Assembly: GCA_903632075.3 (NCBI GenBank) | Contig: CAHIKZ030002090.1 | Span: forward strand, 1,263,501-1,327,500 | Length of the DNA: 64,000 bases | Origin: Acanthosepion pharaonis | Lineage: Eukaryota; Mollusca; Cephalopoda; Sepiida; Sepiidae | Direction of reading: 5' to 3' | Shown here: positions 53,516 through 64,000 of the stretch, one piece after another | Position numbering within the stretch: the first letter of the stretch is position 1 | Layout of the letters: each line of letters opens with the position of its first letter | Made by a program: the position numbers and the translations under genes | The notes under the pieces: model-generated | Databases searched by the model: none | What the model was told of the DNA's origin: nothing | The model's input: only the letters and a program-made list of their open reading frames with translations

Positions 53516-53735
53516 GTGTATGTCAAATATTAACCGCACTTTCGCCATAACATATCTTTAGGTTCGTCACGTTGACTTCTACTCACGAGTGCTCATATTT
53601 GGTACTATTGTGTTCACCTGATCGACGTTAGAGCTTGATCGCTTTATAAAAGGAAAATTACCTTACTTGAAAAATACACTAATTTATAGTTTACTGTAAA
53701 CAGTCTCTCAAAAAAACTCTTTTAACTAAATGATG

Positions 53736-53835
53736 ATTTTCTAAGCGTAGCTTAGATATGGCACAAGGCCGAAAGTATAGGGTATCTAGTAAGGATTGAT
53801 CTCAATACTCAGTCGTAATTGAACTTACGAGACAT
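53736..53835 (-). mobile_element. SINE family A, truncated minus copy
   Basis: The minus strand has the GGCCTTGTGCCATAT body core and CTAAGCTACGCTTAGAAAA tail. Box B is decayed and box A is lost. Confidence 0.72.
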
Positions 53836-54099
53836 GTCGAAGCGCCCCTACTTAAACCGAATGCTTAAGCTTTATGTATTTAATACTTGTAAAACATTTT
53901 GTTTAGTCTTTGTTTTATTTTCTAATAAACGCACATCGTCAGCAATTATTCTGCAGTAAGCTGCCAAAAATTTCTTTTCTTTTGACAAATGTTCACCTGA
54001 TAAAAGACCCAAGAGCTAGTCAAATTAGAGAGTTACCGAATGAAGTTGTTGCATGAACGTAAGTCTGGGTGTAGGTAAGAAATACCATCTATGAGGATT
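53836..54099. other. Possible CR1-like LINE debris near 54010-54100
   Basis: The part at 54010-54100 resembles the 3' ends at 31600 and 57740 (minus). The rest is unassigned. Confidence 0.4.
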
Positions 54100-54790
54100 G
54101 GAAAGAAGATAACGGTTAACTCTAGATTTGAAGAGGATTCTAGAAGAGAAAACAGTTAACCCTAGATTTGAAGAGGATTCTAGAAGAGAAAACAGTTAAC
54201 CCTAGATTTGAAGAGGATTCTAGAAGAGAAAACAGTTAACCCTAGATTTGAAGAGGATTCTAGAAGAGAAAACAGTTAACCCTAGATTTGAAGAGGATTC
54301 TAGAAGAGAAAACAGTTAACCCTAGATTTGAAGAGGATTCTAGAAGAGAAAACAGTTAACCCTAGATTTGAAGAGGATTCTAGAAGAGAAAACAGTTAAC
54401 CCTAGATTTGAAGAGGATTCTAGAAGAGAAAACAGTTAACCCTAGATTTGAAAACGATTGCAGAAAAGATAGCGGTTAACTTTAAATTTCAACAGGATTT
54501 TAGGAAAGACAGCAGTTAACCCTAAATTTGGAGAGGAATGTAGAAAAGATAATCATAGTTAATCCTAGATTTGAAGACGATTGTAGAAAAGACAGCTGCT
54601 AACCCGAGATTTGAAGAGGATTATAGGAAAGATAATAGTTAATCCTACATTAGAAGAGAATTGTTGAAAAATAACGGTTAATTCTAGATTTGAAGAGGAT
54701 GGTAGTGGATAAAACTGTTAACCCTTGATTTGAAGAATATAGAAAGGATAAGGGTTAATCCTAGATTTGAAGAGGATTGTACAAAAAGAA
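54100..54790. repeat. 40-bp minisatellite containing a telobox-like string
   Basis: Unit GTTAACCCTAGATTTGAAGA plus GGATTCTAGAAGAGAAAACA. Eight identical spacings place TAACCCTA at 54157, 54197 and so on every 40 bp to 54437. The complement CTAGGGTTA fits the animal TRF-type site YTAGGGTTR. More diverged units continue to about 54780. Confidence 0.94.
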
Positions 54791-55076
54791 TGTAGGAAAG
54801 TGTTCTGGTAGGATCCACCTAATTTTCATAGTGGAGTACCGACCATATAAATATGGTTGGTACCGGGAAGAGAGAGACTCAATCCAGAGACTCTGCCCGA
54901 CTGCGACTAAGTCAACACATTCTCCAGGAACGGTCTTACCAGGAATATACAAAAGACTATATGTAAATATTGTGTACACTTTCTTGTTTCAATACATTTT
55001 GTTCTAAGTACATTTTGTTCTAAGTACATTTTGTGTTGCATTATTATTCCATGCATTAGTCAAGTTTCAACCGAAA
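54791..55076. mobile_element. About 285-bp insertion in the minisatellite, solo-LTR-like
   Basis: The minisatellite stops at about 54785 and resumes at about 55076 with the same unit. The insert starts TGTAGGAAAGTG, holds a TATAAATA inside a hairpin (GTACCGACCAT/ATGGTTGGTAC, 54833-54863) and a tandem TAAGTACATTTTGT pair near 55013-55036. The flanks carry AAAG on both sides. Ends are not exact TG/CA pairs, so the LTR reading is tentative. Confidence 0.45.
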
Positions 55077-55370
55077 GGTAACGGTTAATCCTAGATTTGA
55101 AGAGGATTGTACAGAAGATAACGATTAGCCCGAGATTTGGAGAGCATTGTAGAAAAGATAACGCTTAACTCTAGATTAGAGGAAGGTTATAGGGAAAATA
55201 ACGGTTAACCATAGATTGGAAGAGGATTGTAGAAAAATAACGGTTAACATTAGATTTGATGAGGATTTTAGAAATGATTACGGTTAACCTAGATTTGAAG
55301 AGGATTCTAGAAACAACACTTATCCTTAGATTTGAAGAGGATTGTAGAAAAGATTACTGTTATTTATCTA
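55077..55370. repeat. 40-bp minisatellite, continuation with degenerate units
   Basis: Units such as AACGGTTAATCCTAGATTTG and GAAGAGGATTGTAGAAAAGA continue with many variants. Confidence 0.9.
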
Positions 55371-55404
55371 TTTCATATTGTTTCTACCTGTCGATATCAT
55401 TGTG

Positions 55405-55466
55405 GTCATGTATATCTATCTATCTATCTATCTATCTATCTAGCTAGCTAGCTAGCTAGCTAGCTT
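55405..55466. repeat. (ATCT)n(AGCT)n microsatellite
   Basis: Tetranucleotide array grading from ATCT to AGCT. Confidence 0.95.
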
Positions 55467-56040
55467 GAATTTTGTAATTGCTCTGTTTGGTGTCATTGCA
55501 ATTTCTAATTATGATAATAATAATTTTAGTCACCAGCTCAGTACATTTGGTCTATTTTTCTCGTTGGTGATGAATAACATAATTTTTATTTTTTGATGGT
55601 GGAAGAGAAAAAAAAATCAGTCATTTCAATATTGCTGGTTATGTCATTTCGAATGCCCAGAGGACAGATAAACAGATATATCAGCTATCACCAATTTACG
55701 AAGCACACAAACTCGGCCACTGCTATCGAATTATTAGTTAGTCATTGTAATAAATTATGATTAAGGCAGAATTGAAATTTATCTTGATTACTGATCCTCA
55801 AAGGGAGATAAATCGAGGGGATGTTTTGCGGGCAGGCAAAACGGGACCATTTCGGTGATCAATCATTTAACAGTTAATTGAAATAAAAACAGGTAAAAAT
55901 GTTGCTTTCAAGATCATATAAAGCCACTTTATTGGACGTTTTAAAAAGGCATAACTGCTCAGGGAATATTTCAATCAACTATTTTGCCTTTCCGGGTCTA
56001 TCTCATTTTCGTTCTTCGATGCTTTTCTCTTCATCAAACA
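55467..56040. other. No feature recognised
   Basis: AT-rich DNA between two tetranucleotide arrays. Confidence 0.5.
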
Positions 56041-56098
56041 TTCTTTCTTTCTTTCTTTCTTTCTATGTCCGTTCCTACCTGTCGATATCATTTATCCA

Positions 56099-56135
<37 letters not shown>

Positions 56136-56183
56136 CAACCTGCCCATATCTATCTATCTATCTCAACCTGCCCATATTCATTC

Positions 56184-56235
<52 letters not shown>

Positions 56236-56246
56236 CAACCTGCCCA

Positions 56247-56299
<53 letters not shown>

Positions 56300-56300
56300 G
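56041..56300. repeat. (TTTC)n and (ATCT)n arrays with CAACCTGCCCATATCT spacers
   Basis: Three ATCT blocks are separated by near-identical CAACCTGCCCATAT spacers, giving a higher-order structure. Confidence 0.95.
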
Positions 56301-56463
56301 TGTAAATCTCTTCCTATCATTCAACGAGAATGTGCACAGAAATGTGCGCATTTGTAATATCACCCACCTATAAAACACTAAAATTATGTATGTTAAAATT
56401 CAGAATATAAAGGACATTTTTTCTATCTCTCACACACACACAGAGACACACAGACACACACGC

Positions 56464-56465
<2 letters not shown>

Positions 56466-56532
<67 letters not shown>
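56466..56532. repeat. (TA)n microsatellite
   Basis: Pure TA array next to a short TG run. Confidence 0.97.
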
Positions 56533-56534
<2 letters not shown>

Positions 56535-56539
56535 GTGTG

Positions 56540-57010
56540 TATTTAGGCAGCAATTTTTCATTGATGCATGTTTCATTAAATACACAATTCCGGAAATCCG
56601 GGTTGAAAACACAACTATACTTAAACATGAAAACAATAAACAAAAACTAAAAATTCTTGAAGCTATATACATAAAACAGCTGAAACATAACCTGAACAAA
56701 ACCTATGAAATCTCCACAAATATTCTTAAATGCCTATAATTGATAACAGAATCCATTGGTTTATACTAACGGCTTCCCATACTTAACACTTCTCGTTTTC
56801 ACTCTCGCGTGGTCATGCGTGACATCACTAGCTGGGATGCGATTTTCGCTTCCGCGTCTCGTATACACGAGTTTGTCGTTACTTTGGAATTTTTCATGCA
56901 ACAAAAACAGACTATCATTAATGTTTCGTCCGTGTGTTGTTTGATATATTGAAATATAATTGTCATCTTTGATAATGGCTTAAGTAAGCCGAAAGCTTAG
57001 ATGGGATTAA
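56540..57010 (+). pseudogene. Penelope-like element C-terminus and 3' region with hammerhead-like fold
   Basis: The plus strand ends a protein with a stretch like NTTILKHENNKQKLKILEAI and YIKQLKHNLNKTYE, stop near 56740. This resembles the last 40 residues of PLE GIY-YIG domains, where KLKILEAIYIK carries the conserved Glu. The 3' region has, at 56963-57005, stem I CATCT/AGATG, core TTGATAA, T, stem II GGCTT-AAGT-AAGCC, GAAA, stem III AGCT and T at the would-be cleavage site. All three helices are perfect; the core departs from CTGATGA at two positions. Confidence 0.68.
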
Positions 57011-57136
57011 AACATGTATCAATATGGTGATTTCCTTTCGTCTTTCAATGATAATGTTATTAAGCTTATCAGACAATTTGAAAGGAACTTACTTAAAATA
57101 GAAAAACTTGTCTATATTATTTAATGAAACATGCAT

Positions 57137-57138
<2 letters not shown>

Positions 57139-57216
<78 letters not shown>
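57139..57216. repeat. (TA)n microsatellite
   Basis: Pure TA array. Confidence 0.97.
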
Positions 57217-57220
<4 letters not shown>

Positions 57221-57420
57221 GAATGTAATGAGAAAGAAAATAATATATAAATTCTAACGTTCGCAGCATTAATTCAAAAGATGGTAGAGTAATAATTATT
57301 TATTATAATTTTTTCATATAGAAAAACAATTTACTCACTGCAAAGATGCAACTTCGTTTTGGTGCATTAAGTTTCACCTTCTTCAGGCAAAGAGTGTATA
57401 TTTCCAAATATTATTAAAAT
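57217..57420 (-). mobile_element. PLE-type terminal repeat with hammerhead-like motif (minus)
   Basis: The minus strand at 57410-57345 reads TGC, CTGAAGA, A, GGTG...CACC, AAAAC, GAA, GTT, GCA. Stem I is TGC/GCA, stem II GGTG/CACC, stem III AC/GT. GAAA is changed to AAAA. The opposite end (57260-57290) resembles 1099-1125 next to the palindrome there. Confidence 0.52.
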
Positions 57421-57699
57421 GAATTAAATATTTCTTCTGTTTTTTAACAATAAATAGTGTTTGTCACTAGTTAAAAATTAATGAAGACATTACTGGCAGA
57501 ATAGAGGTATTATATCGTTCATGTAAATTCGCTGTCATTGATTTACTAAAGAAATGTGTTTTAGTATAAAAATACACTGCAAGTGATTTTACAATATAAA
57601 TGCATAACCCCAAATATTTTACCTGAAGTGTGGCATATGGATATGAAAAAATGTTTTTACTGACAGAATAATGATGGTTTATATCTTTAACCCCATATG
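57421..57699. other. No feature recognised
   Basis: AT-rich intergenic DNA. Confidence 0.5.
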
Positions 57700-57980
57700 T
57701 TTTATTAAATTTTCATCCAATACAAAGCTCGTGAGCCACTCAAGGTAGAGATTTATTGAATAAGATCTTTGTGTGACACAAGAGGAGGAAGTAAGTGCAG
57801 ATCATGCGGATATATAGGATATATCACGATTGACCACAGATCTTAAGCCCTTAAAATTGTAGTGATCGGGAAATGTCATCTTGAGATTCTGTCCCAGTTG
57901 GAAGACACTATTTGAGTGGAACTACCTTCATACCAATGGAATACGAAAGAAATGAAGTGTGGTATGGCGGGTGCTAGCTG
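57700..57980 (-). pseudogene. CR1-like LINE, 3'-end fragment (degraded)
   Basis: The minus strand encodes a decayed FLSYSIGMKVVP stretch and aligns with 31590-31830 through ATACGAAAGAAATG, TCTGTCCCAGTTGGA-like and GATTTATTGAATAAG-type segments. No intact frame. Confidence 0.55.
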
Positions 57981-58644
57981 TAAATTATATAATGATTATG
58001 ATGACGGTGAAAATAGACATTTTCATACAAGAAATATTTGACGTTCATTGAGCAAAGGGATGGCGTTATTGTTGGATGAAAAAAAAATCATTTTCTTTTG
58101 GAAAAAAAGACACCTCAAGTGGACTGTTATCCTTCTTTCTAGTCTTAATAAGAGTTTCTTTCTTAACCATTTGTTTAAAGTGATATGGAAAGTAAACATC
58201 TTTATCATATTATTATTTTCCTGTCTAATCACTTGTATTCTCCATTTTAGTTATTACTGCTATCTCAAATTATGTGGTTTGAAATGATTCGGTGCTTGAG
58301 TCATCACCAGACATATACGATTTCGTGGATCGATGCAGGTCATGGCATTCAGTGGTGTCAGAGTGTGGAAGATTTTTTTTTTTGTGAAGGATGAAAAAAA
58401 AAGGGAGTCTCTATTGATATAATCAAATTTTACTGAGAGATGAACATAGTATGTATACATTCTGTTCAATAAGTAAACGATTTTAGGGCGTTGTTTGTTA
58501 ACATATATACCATCATTGCCCCCCACCTATTACAAGAACTAAAGCCAAAGTTGACTTTCATAAAATGGGGAAACTCTAAATTCAAACTTTTTTTCCGTCA
58601 TCGCCGGCTATCACATAGAAAAACTGTCTACCGCCCAGCTATCT
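57981..58644. other. No gene recognised
   Basis: Open frames of 60 to 90 codons overlap on both strands without motifs. Low support for any gene. Confidence 0.45.
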
Positions 58645-59377
58645 AGTAAACTAGCAACATGGCCCGGCGTTGCCCGTGCTTGATTCAAAAATCGTACGAC
58701 TCATACAGCAATCGCTATCACTTGACTTAAAATATTTTTGCCCTTCCTTGCCTTTAAAGGAGTGCCCTTTGCCGTGCTGATGTTGCTACATGCCTTACTT
58801 CTTGCCTATCTTACACTGCGAATTTTTCTAAGCTCTATACTAAACATTAAATCTGTTACGAAAAAAAGAACTAAACAAAATGAACACAAAACGATCAGCT
58901 TTAAAAAAAAAAGGACTCGTAACTGGAAAAACCGAATGAAAAAAGAATGTTAACAACAAATACTTTTTCACACCCAACCCAGTTCTGCGGAATCAGAATC
59001 AACGTTGAGTTTAAGCAAGCGAATGAGCCAATTGGAGTAAAGTGCCATGCAGATTTAAATTTTTCCCACTTGTGACGAATGCAGCTATCGATTTTATCGC
59101 ATGCTAGCTAACATTCGTGTCAGTCAGCTGTTGACTCTCACGCTGGCCAATAGAATCTTCCTGCCTATTCGTGGCAGTCAGCTATTGGCTCTCATTCTGG
59201 CCAGTAGAAAATGGACGCAAACTACATGAAAACTGCCGTAGAAGCATGAAATGTCGATTATTTCCACTATCGATGTGAGTTGGGAAATGCAAAGTCGGCC
59301 TTGGCCTTCCCACTAACTTGGAGCATGTGCATGTAAATTCTGGTGCAAATCCGTCGAAAATTGCGGCCGTGCATTCG

Positions 59378-59471
<94 letters not shown>

Positions 59472-59490
59472 CCTGCCTTTTATAGATAAA
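58645..59490. repeat. Candidate dispersed element with internal tandem repeat and (CA)n
   Basis: Starts with ACATGGCCCGGCGTTGCCCG, an unusually GC-rich edge for this window. It holds a repeat of about 58 bp (TCAGTCAGCTGTTGACTCTC and AGTCAGCTATTGGCTCTCAT, 59115-59210) and ends in (CA)n and CTGCCTTTTATAGATAAATA. No coding domain recognised. I recall similar GC-rich edge strings as common in invertebrate repeats, but cannot name the family. Confidence 0.4.
59380..59468. repeat. (CA)n microsatellite
   Basis: Pure CA array of about 44 units. Confidence 0.98.
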
Positions 59491-61176
59491 TATTCAAAAG
59501 CATATCAAAATTGTTTGTTACTGGTTCATAAACTGACTTAATGATATAGTAAAAAAAATACCAAAAGGGAGTAAAAAATAACACTGACTCATGCGGTTGC
59601 TGCTGCTACTAATACTGTGTTAAAGAACAAACTAAAGCAAACTTGATTATTGAAAACTATATATATATATATATAATTTAGTTTTATGTTCAAGTTTAGT
59701 TTTATGTTTTGGGTTACCGCTGCAAGTATAGACAGAAAATGAAACAAGCTTTGTTCATAATTATAACATTAAAATGAATATACACTTCTAGTAACTAATA
59801 ATTAAGTGAATATGTTTCTAGTTCTTAGTATTACTTTATTTGATTATATCCGAAAATATATTATTTTGTCTGAATCACTAATTGAATGTTAATGACCCTT
59901 CTCAAAACTATAGAAAATACCAAAATATTGGTTGTCTGAGGGAGTTATTTATATCTTATCTAGGAATGTGACTCACTTTTCGCATTTATTCCCCTTTGGT
60001 TTTTTGTTTTTTTTTATACAGGTGGTTTGCATATCTCATTTGAATATTCTTTGCGGTAGCATATACTGTGATAAATGTTTAATCCTCAAAATCCTATATC
60101 GCACATCGAAATTACCAATCCCGCCCTATTTTCTGTTCATTTGCTCATCACCTACCAAACAGATGAAATCGCTCATCAGGAAAATCGCCTAGGTGGGAAA
60201 ACCTTCGTCTAGTGACTAAAATATTTATAACTACTTTCGGCATAATGGAATCACCCGAAATACATCCCTACTTGTGAAGATTTTCATGGTGATGTTATTG
60301 TTTGTACTGTGTATTAATGCGGGATATACAACACTTCTTTGAGATGTGTTTTTGATTCAAGGTATCTAAATAAATAAACGGCAAATTCTTCCAGTCCGCC
60401 CGTGTGTCTGAAACTCTACATAGACATATTATACTTTTTGGAATCAGGATGATCTCGGGATTGAAAATCTGCCCTTTATCTAGTGCTTGAACATTCAGTA
60501 TTAGGATTTGTGTCCGGATGGGGAGGGAACAGTTAAAAATTCAAATTTTAAAATAACTGAAAAAAATTAGTAATTTAAAAAGTTTTTTAATTTATGCTCA
60601 GTTTAAAGTAATGCAGGAACTATGTGAGTTTAAAAATGTATGTTTTAAATTCAGTTTAAAATATCTCCCAATCTTTGTGAAGTGAGGAAATCAATTTTAT
60701 TTCATCCGAATTCCAGGGAATCAGAGTTCAAGTGACAGGTTTCGTGACGTAAGGTTTTGAAGTTCTGCAGAGACTTAAAGTTCGACGGTGAATGTGATTT
60801 AAGAACTCGATTTTCGGCCTCAATTGGAATTTCAGTCGAAATCGGAGTTTCGGCTCAAATCTGTCTTTTGGCCGGAATTGGACTAACATCCTGAATCAGT
60901 GTTAAAGTGTGGTTTTGAAGTTCCCTGGAGGGAATTGACGCATCCAAAGTAATGTTTTCAACATTATCCTTGCTGTATTCTAAGATGGACCAGAGGTCAC
61001 TTTAGTTTTGGGTCGGGGGACCAATTAGCCCCCCAAAGGAGCTAGTTTAAAAAGTAAGCACGGGGAGCGGCTTTTGAGTTAGTCCTTAATAAAAGTAAGA
61101 AACTTATTTTTGAATTCAGTGACAGAGCATGCTACTTTCAAAACTTCAGCTTTAATGTCAAATGAAGATTTATTAT
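59491..61176. other. No gene recognised
   Basis: AT-rich, with a short TA array at 59659-59675. A stretch at 60720-60920 repeats TTTCGGCC/AATTGGA-like phrases but no domain or clean repeat unit was found. Confidence 0.5.
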
Positions 61177-61260
61177 CCGTCTATATTTCTGAGATGAGGT
61201 ATTATGTGCACTATTTACATTATTTGGTTTATTGTCCCCATCTTTGTTGACATCGCAAAA
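61177..61260 (-). mobile_element. PLE-type terminal repeat fragment
   Basis: Shares CGTCTATATTTCTGAGATGA, GGTATTA, ATTTACATTATT and TTGTCCCCATCTTTGTTG with 7133-7215. The outer edge at 61177 matches the left edge of the insertion at 7132, supporting it as a true element end. Confidence 0.65.
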
Positions 61261-61350
61261 ATAAATATAAAAGTGTACATAATTGAGCTCAATCTTCAGG
61301 CTTTCAAGCATGAAATAGACTGTCACCATTCGGTGCTGAACTCAGGGTCT

Positions 61351-61355
<5 letters not shown>

Positions 61356-61420
<65 letters not shown>
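61356..61420. repeat. (TA)n microsatellite
   Basis: Pure TA array, then a short inverted pair TTTAGTTGG/CCAACTAAA at 61421-61444. Confidence 0.95.
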
Positions 61421-61424
<4 letters not shown>

Positions 61425-61527
61425 GTTGGATTGAGCCAACTAAATATGTTAGCTCTATCATGGATATTAAACGCTTTCCAATAAGTACAGTGCATATATA
61501 ATATATAAATAATATATAAAAAAGTTG

Positions 61528-61558
<31 letters not shown>

Positions 61559-61612
61559 GTGTGTTTATTTATTTATATTTATATACGTACACATTCTACA
61601 CATACACAAGAA

Positions 61613-61696
<84 letters not shown>
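61528..61696. repeat. (TA)n and (CA)n arrays
   Basis: TA 61528-61554, CA 61613-61636, TA 61637-61694. Confidence 0.95.
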
Positions 61697-61707
<11 letters not shown>

Positions 61708-62307
61708 CTGACGTGTCAAAAGTTAGGGAAGGTAAAGGCCTCTTGAAGCCAATGATTTGCCTAAACTATTGATCTGTATGAGTCGAATGCTGACATATGC
61801 TAAGCGAAGCCAAACACTGGTTAGGTTTCTTTTGGCAGGGAGACGTGCATAATCGGAATTTCAACGGTTGGAACATTGAGTTTCTGAAATTGTGAGGACA
61901 TCTTCCATGCCTCGATCAACGGTTTCATGAGTACACCGGATGGAAAACATTATTGCCAACTGAGGACTGTGTAGTCACTGACCACGGCTACTTAATGCTT
62001 CTAAACAGAGGTATCTGACTGTCTGCAGTAAGAAACAATACTTGCTCAAATTGCATCTTCATTCAATTCAGGAAATACTAGACGCATATCCAGAAAGTCG
62101 GTTCAACGTTCTTCATCTTTTATGGGAAATGGGAAGAGAAGATCCACGAGGCAACGATACAGCCATTCACCGGGCAGTGTGACATTAATTTTTCATGAAA
62201 ATAGATGTCTCTAATACAGTCCCTGTTATCGCTCCTTCCATTATTAATGGGTGTTTCCAACCTAACTTTTTATTTGAAGTGTTGAATATTAAAATGTTGA
62301 TCATGTT
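61697..62307 (+). other. Unassigned; possible very old transposon debris
   Basis: No clear frame. A stretch around 61960-62180 has a spacing that faintly recalls the N-terminal part of Tc1 transposases, too weak to annotate. Confidence 0.25.
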
Positions 62308-62570
62308 AGGAGATAGGGTGGAGTAATGGATAGCGGCTTGGGTAGAGGAATCGGAGAGCCAAGTTCGAATTCCGGTCGCATCCATTGTATTCACTTACTT
62401 GCTAATACCCTTGGGAAAGGTATGAATCCACTTCTCCCCACCCAGTTATGGGTAAATAGTAGGAAAGACCTGGTTCTATAGCCTTGGATCGTTACTGCAG
62501 AAAGAAATGGCAACATACTACGGGCAAAAACCGAAAGATACATGATCGCCTAAGCGTGTAACTGACTGAT
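62308..62570 (+). mobile_element. tRNA-headed SINE family B, most complete copy
   Basis: Box A-like GGAGTAATGGATAGCGG, box B-like AAGTTCGAATTCCGG, then TATTCACTTACTTGC, AAAGGTATGAATCC, GGGTAAATAGTAGG, GCAGAAAGAAATGGCAAC, GATACATGATCGCCTAAG and GTGTAACTGACTGA. Best copy to use as family reference within the window. Confidence 0.8.
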
Positions 62571-63665
62571 TATGTTATTTTCCTCTTCAAGTTAAATTGT
62601 CTACACATTTTAGTTGTTGCTGCTGTTGATAATCCTCAACTGATGTGGTTTCTGTTATTTGCTACAGTTCTTTTTGATTTCTCGTTATTTGGTACATTTC
62701 TTTGCCCACAATGTTCAAAGAAGGAAGGTCTTTACCAAAACACTCAGTTTTTAATCGCTTACAGCCATTTTTAGCATGAATATGACAGTTTCGATCTGAC
62801 GAGGCCATTTAAGAACATAATTCGAGTGTTCAGGTTGATTTTTTGGTTTTGTAGCAATTTACTTGTAATAAAATAATAGTAATAACCAAAATTATATTGA
62901 CCCAGAGTCTTGTGACAAGAAACAACAATAAAGAGGTAGATTAAAAGTGGTAATGGAATTATAATAGTAAAAAAAAGCTTTATCTAAAAACATAGCAAAA
63001 TTATTTCGTTCTCTTATCAATTTTTTAAAAAGTTGTCTCTATTTTCCCACATTTCTTTGTATTTTTAAATTTAATCCTTGATTAATACAACATTCTTCTT
63101 TTTTTTTATTTCGTTTACCCTTTTCACCGTTTGTTTTTACTTCATAATATTTGCATAACATTAGTTTCTCGTTTTCCTTTTCAGTACGGAAGTCCACTTT
63201 GGCTATCTTCTTTCTTGATTATTTTCCGGGTTTTTCTTTCTTATTTTTTAAATACTTTATTCTCGCTGTCGCTTTCTTTTTTTTATTGAATTTCTTCTCG
63301 TTTCTTGTCTTTTCGAGATGGAAAATCAGAAAATTGGTGAACCGTAATTCATATAAAAGCCTATTTTGTGAACTTTAATTTGTATCCTCATTACAAGTGG
63401 ATATTATTGACAGACAGCCCATAATTAAGATGTTGATCCTTATTTCACTCAGTAATTAAATTAAATTGCCAATTAAATAATTAATTAAGTAACCAATGTT
63501 GGCTTCTACTGGCAAGCAGACGATAATTTGTCCTGTAGACGAATGAAATATTTACGCTAATCTTCGTCGTTACACTTTCTTTCGTGAGCTTCCCTTCCTT
63601 CTTGGTCACCGATATATGCGTGTGGGCGGGGTTAAGAGAGATCGAAATAAACAGAAAGAAGAAGT

Positions 63666-63668
<3 letters not shown>
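62571..63668. other. AT- and T-rich DNA, no gene recognised
   Basis: A Phe-rich frame at 63151-63378 arises from T-rich sequence and has no motif. Confidence 0.5.

Positions 63669-63725
<57 letters not shown>
63669..63725. repeat. (GA)n microsatellite
   Basis: Pure GA array. Confidence 0.98.
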
Positions 63726-63728
<3 letters not shown>

Positions 63729-63771
63729 ATTACGTTTCTTTGAGACATTTGAATATACTTCACCTGAGTAA

Positions 63772-63773
<2 letters not shown>

Positions 63774-63820
<47 letters not shown>
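63774..63820. repeat. (TA)n microsatellite
   Basis: Pure TA array; a further one runs off the window end from 63970. Confidence 0.97.
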
Positions 63821-63822
<2 letters not shown>

Positions 63823-63966
63823 CATTTCACCACAATCAATATTTGGGAATGCCACTATTATGCAGAAGGTTACAGAGAGTGAAAGTGAGAAAAAGCCTGG
63901 TTACAGGAGGATTGATGAAAGGTTAAAATATGAACGGGATTCAAGAAAGAAGATGGCGATTGACGA

Positions 63967-63969
<3 letters not shown>

Positions 63970-64000
<31 letters not shown>
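63970..64000. repeat. (TA)n array cut by window end
   Basis: TA repeats continue to the last base. Confidence 0.95.

Noticed and set aside
54100..54480. CRISPR-like or telomere array
   Set aside because: Units are contiguous 40-bp tandem repeats without variable spacers. Only one telomere-like string per unit, so not a telomeric tract.
56041..56373. Ser/Ile/Tyr/Leu-rich proteins
   Set aside because: Translation of ATCT tetranucleotide arrays.
59182..59469. Cys-Val repeat protein on the minus strand
   Set aside because: Arises from the CA microsatellite.
61730..62180. Tc1 transposase N-terminus
   Set aside because: Only faint spacing similarity with no conserved residues I could defend.
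63151..63378. Phe-rich ORF as a membrane protein
   Set aside because: T-rich sequence, no supporting motif or context.

Overview
The window reads as a gene-poor, AT-rich stretch of an animal nuclear genome. I found no intact host gene, no clear host exon, no bacterial-style operon and no functional RNA gene. Nearly every recognisable coding stretch is a broken transposable element. The tRNA-headed SINEs, the 5S rRNA-like copies, the very long (TA)n arrays, the abundant Penelope-like elements and the R4/Dong-like LINEs suggest a mollusc, most likely a cephalopod. That placement is inference from repeat style and no species is proven.

Layout. 0-5 kb: TA arrays, a palindromic element, and three LINE 3' fragments. 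5-9.4 kb: a TIR-bounded mariner-like deletion derivative, Penelope-like terminal repeats, and a long but broken Penelope-like element (PLE). Its frame is interrupted by a 435-bp inverted-repeat insertion with a perfect 11-bp target duplication. 10-12 kb: a loopless palindrome, a dispersed PLE 3'-end repeat and a tRNA-headed SINE. 12.2-15.4 kb: an old LINE with a restriction-like endonuclease domain, plus its 5' region, on the minus strand. 16-24 kb: a cluster of younger copies of that LINE type, each joined to (TAA)n tracts, and a PLE whose N-terminal half is inverted. 23.8-25.1 kb: a second LINE class with an internal duplication. 25.9-27.5 kb: a 48-bp minisatellite. 28-39 kb: tRNA- and 5S-headed SINEs, LINE remnants and a Tc1 fragment. 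40.5-45 kb: two minisatellites, a Tc1 relic and a probable solo LTR. 45.9-46.7 kb: a mariner element lying inside a TA array. 48-50 kb: a second PLE with a GIY-YIG domain, followed by two tandem hammerhead-like motifs. 50-51.3 kb: another Tc1/mariner relic. 52-64 kb: palindrome, SINEs, a telobox-containing minisatellite, PLE and LINE tails, and microsatellites.

The most interesting theme is ribozyme-like. At least seven places, mostly attached to PLE remnants or PLE-type terminal repeats, can be drawn as a type-I hammerhead three-way junction. Stems I, II and III can each be drawn, but the catalytic core is altered in most copies. A second theme is target preference: LINE copies and fragments sit against (TAA)n, and mariner-type elements sit in TA tracts. 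All folds, alignments and family names here were judged by eye from the sequence alone.
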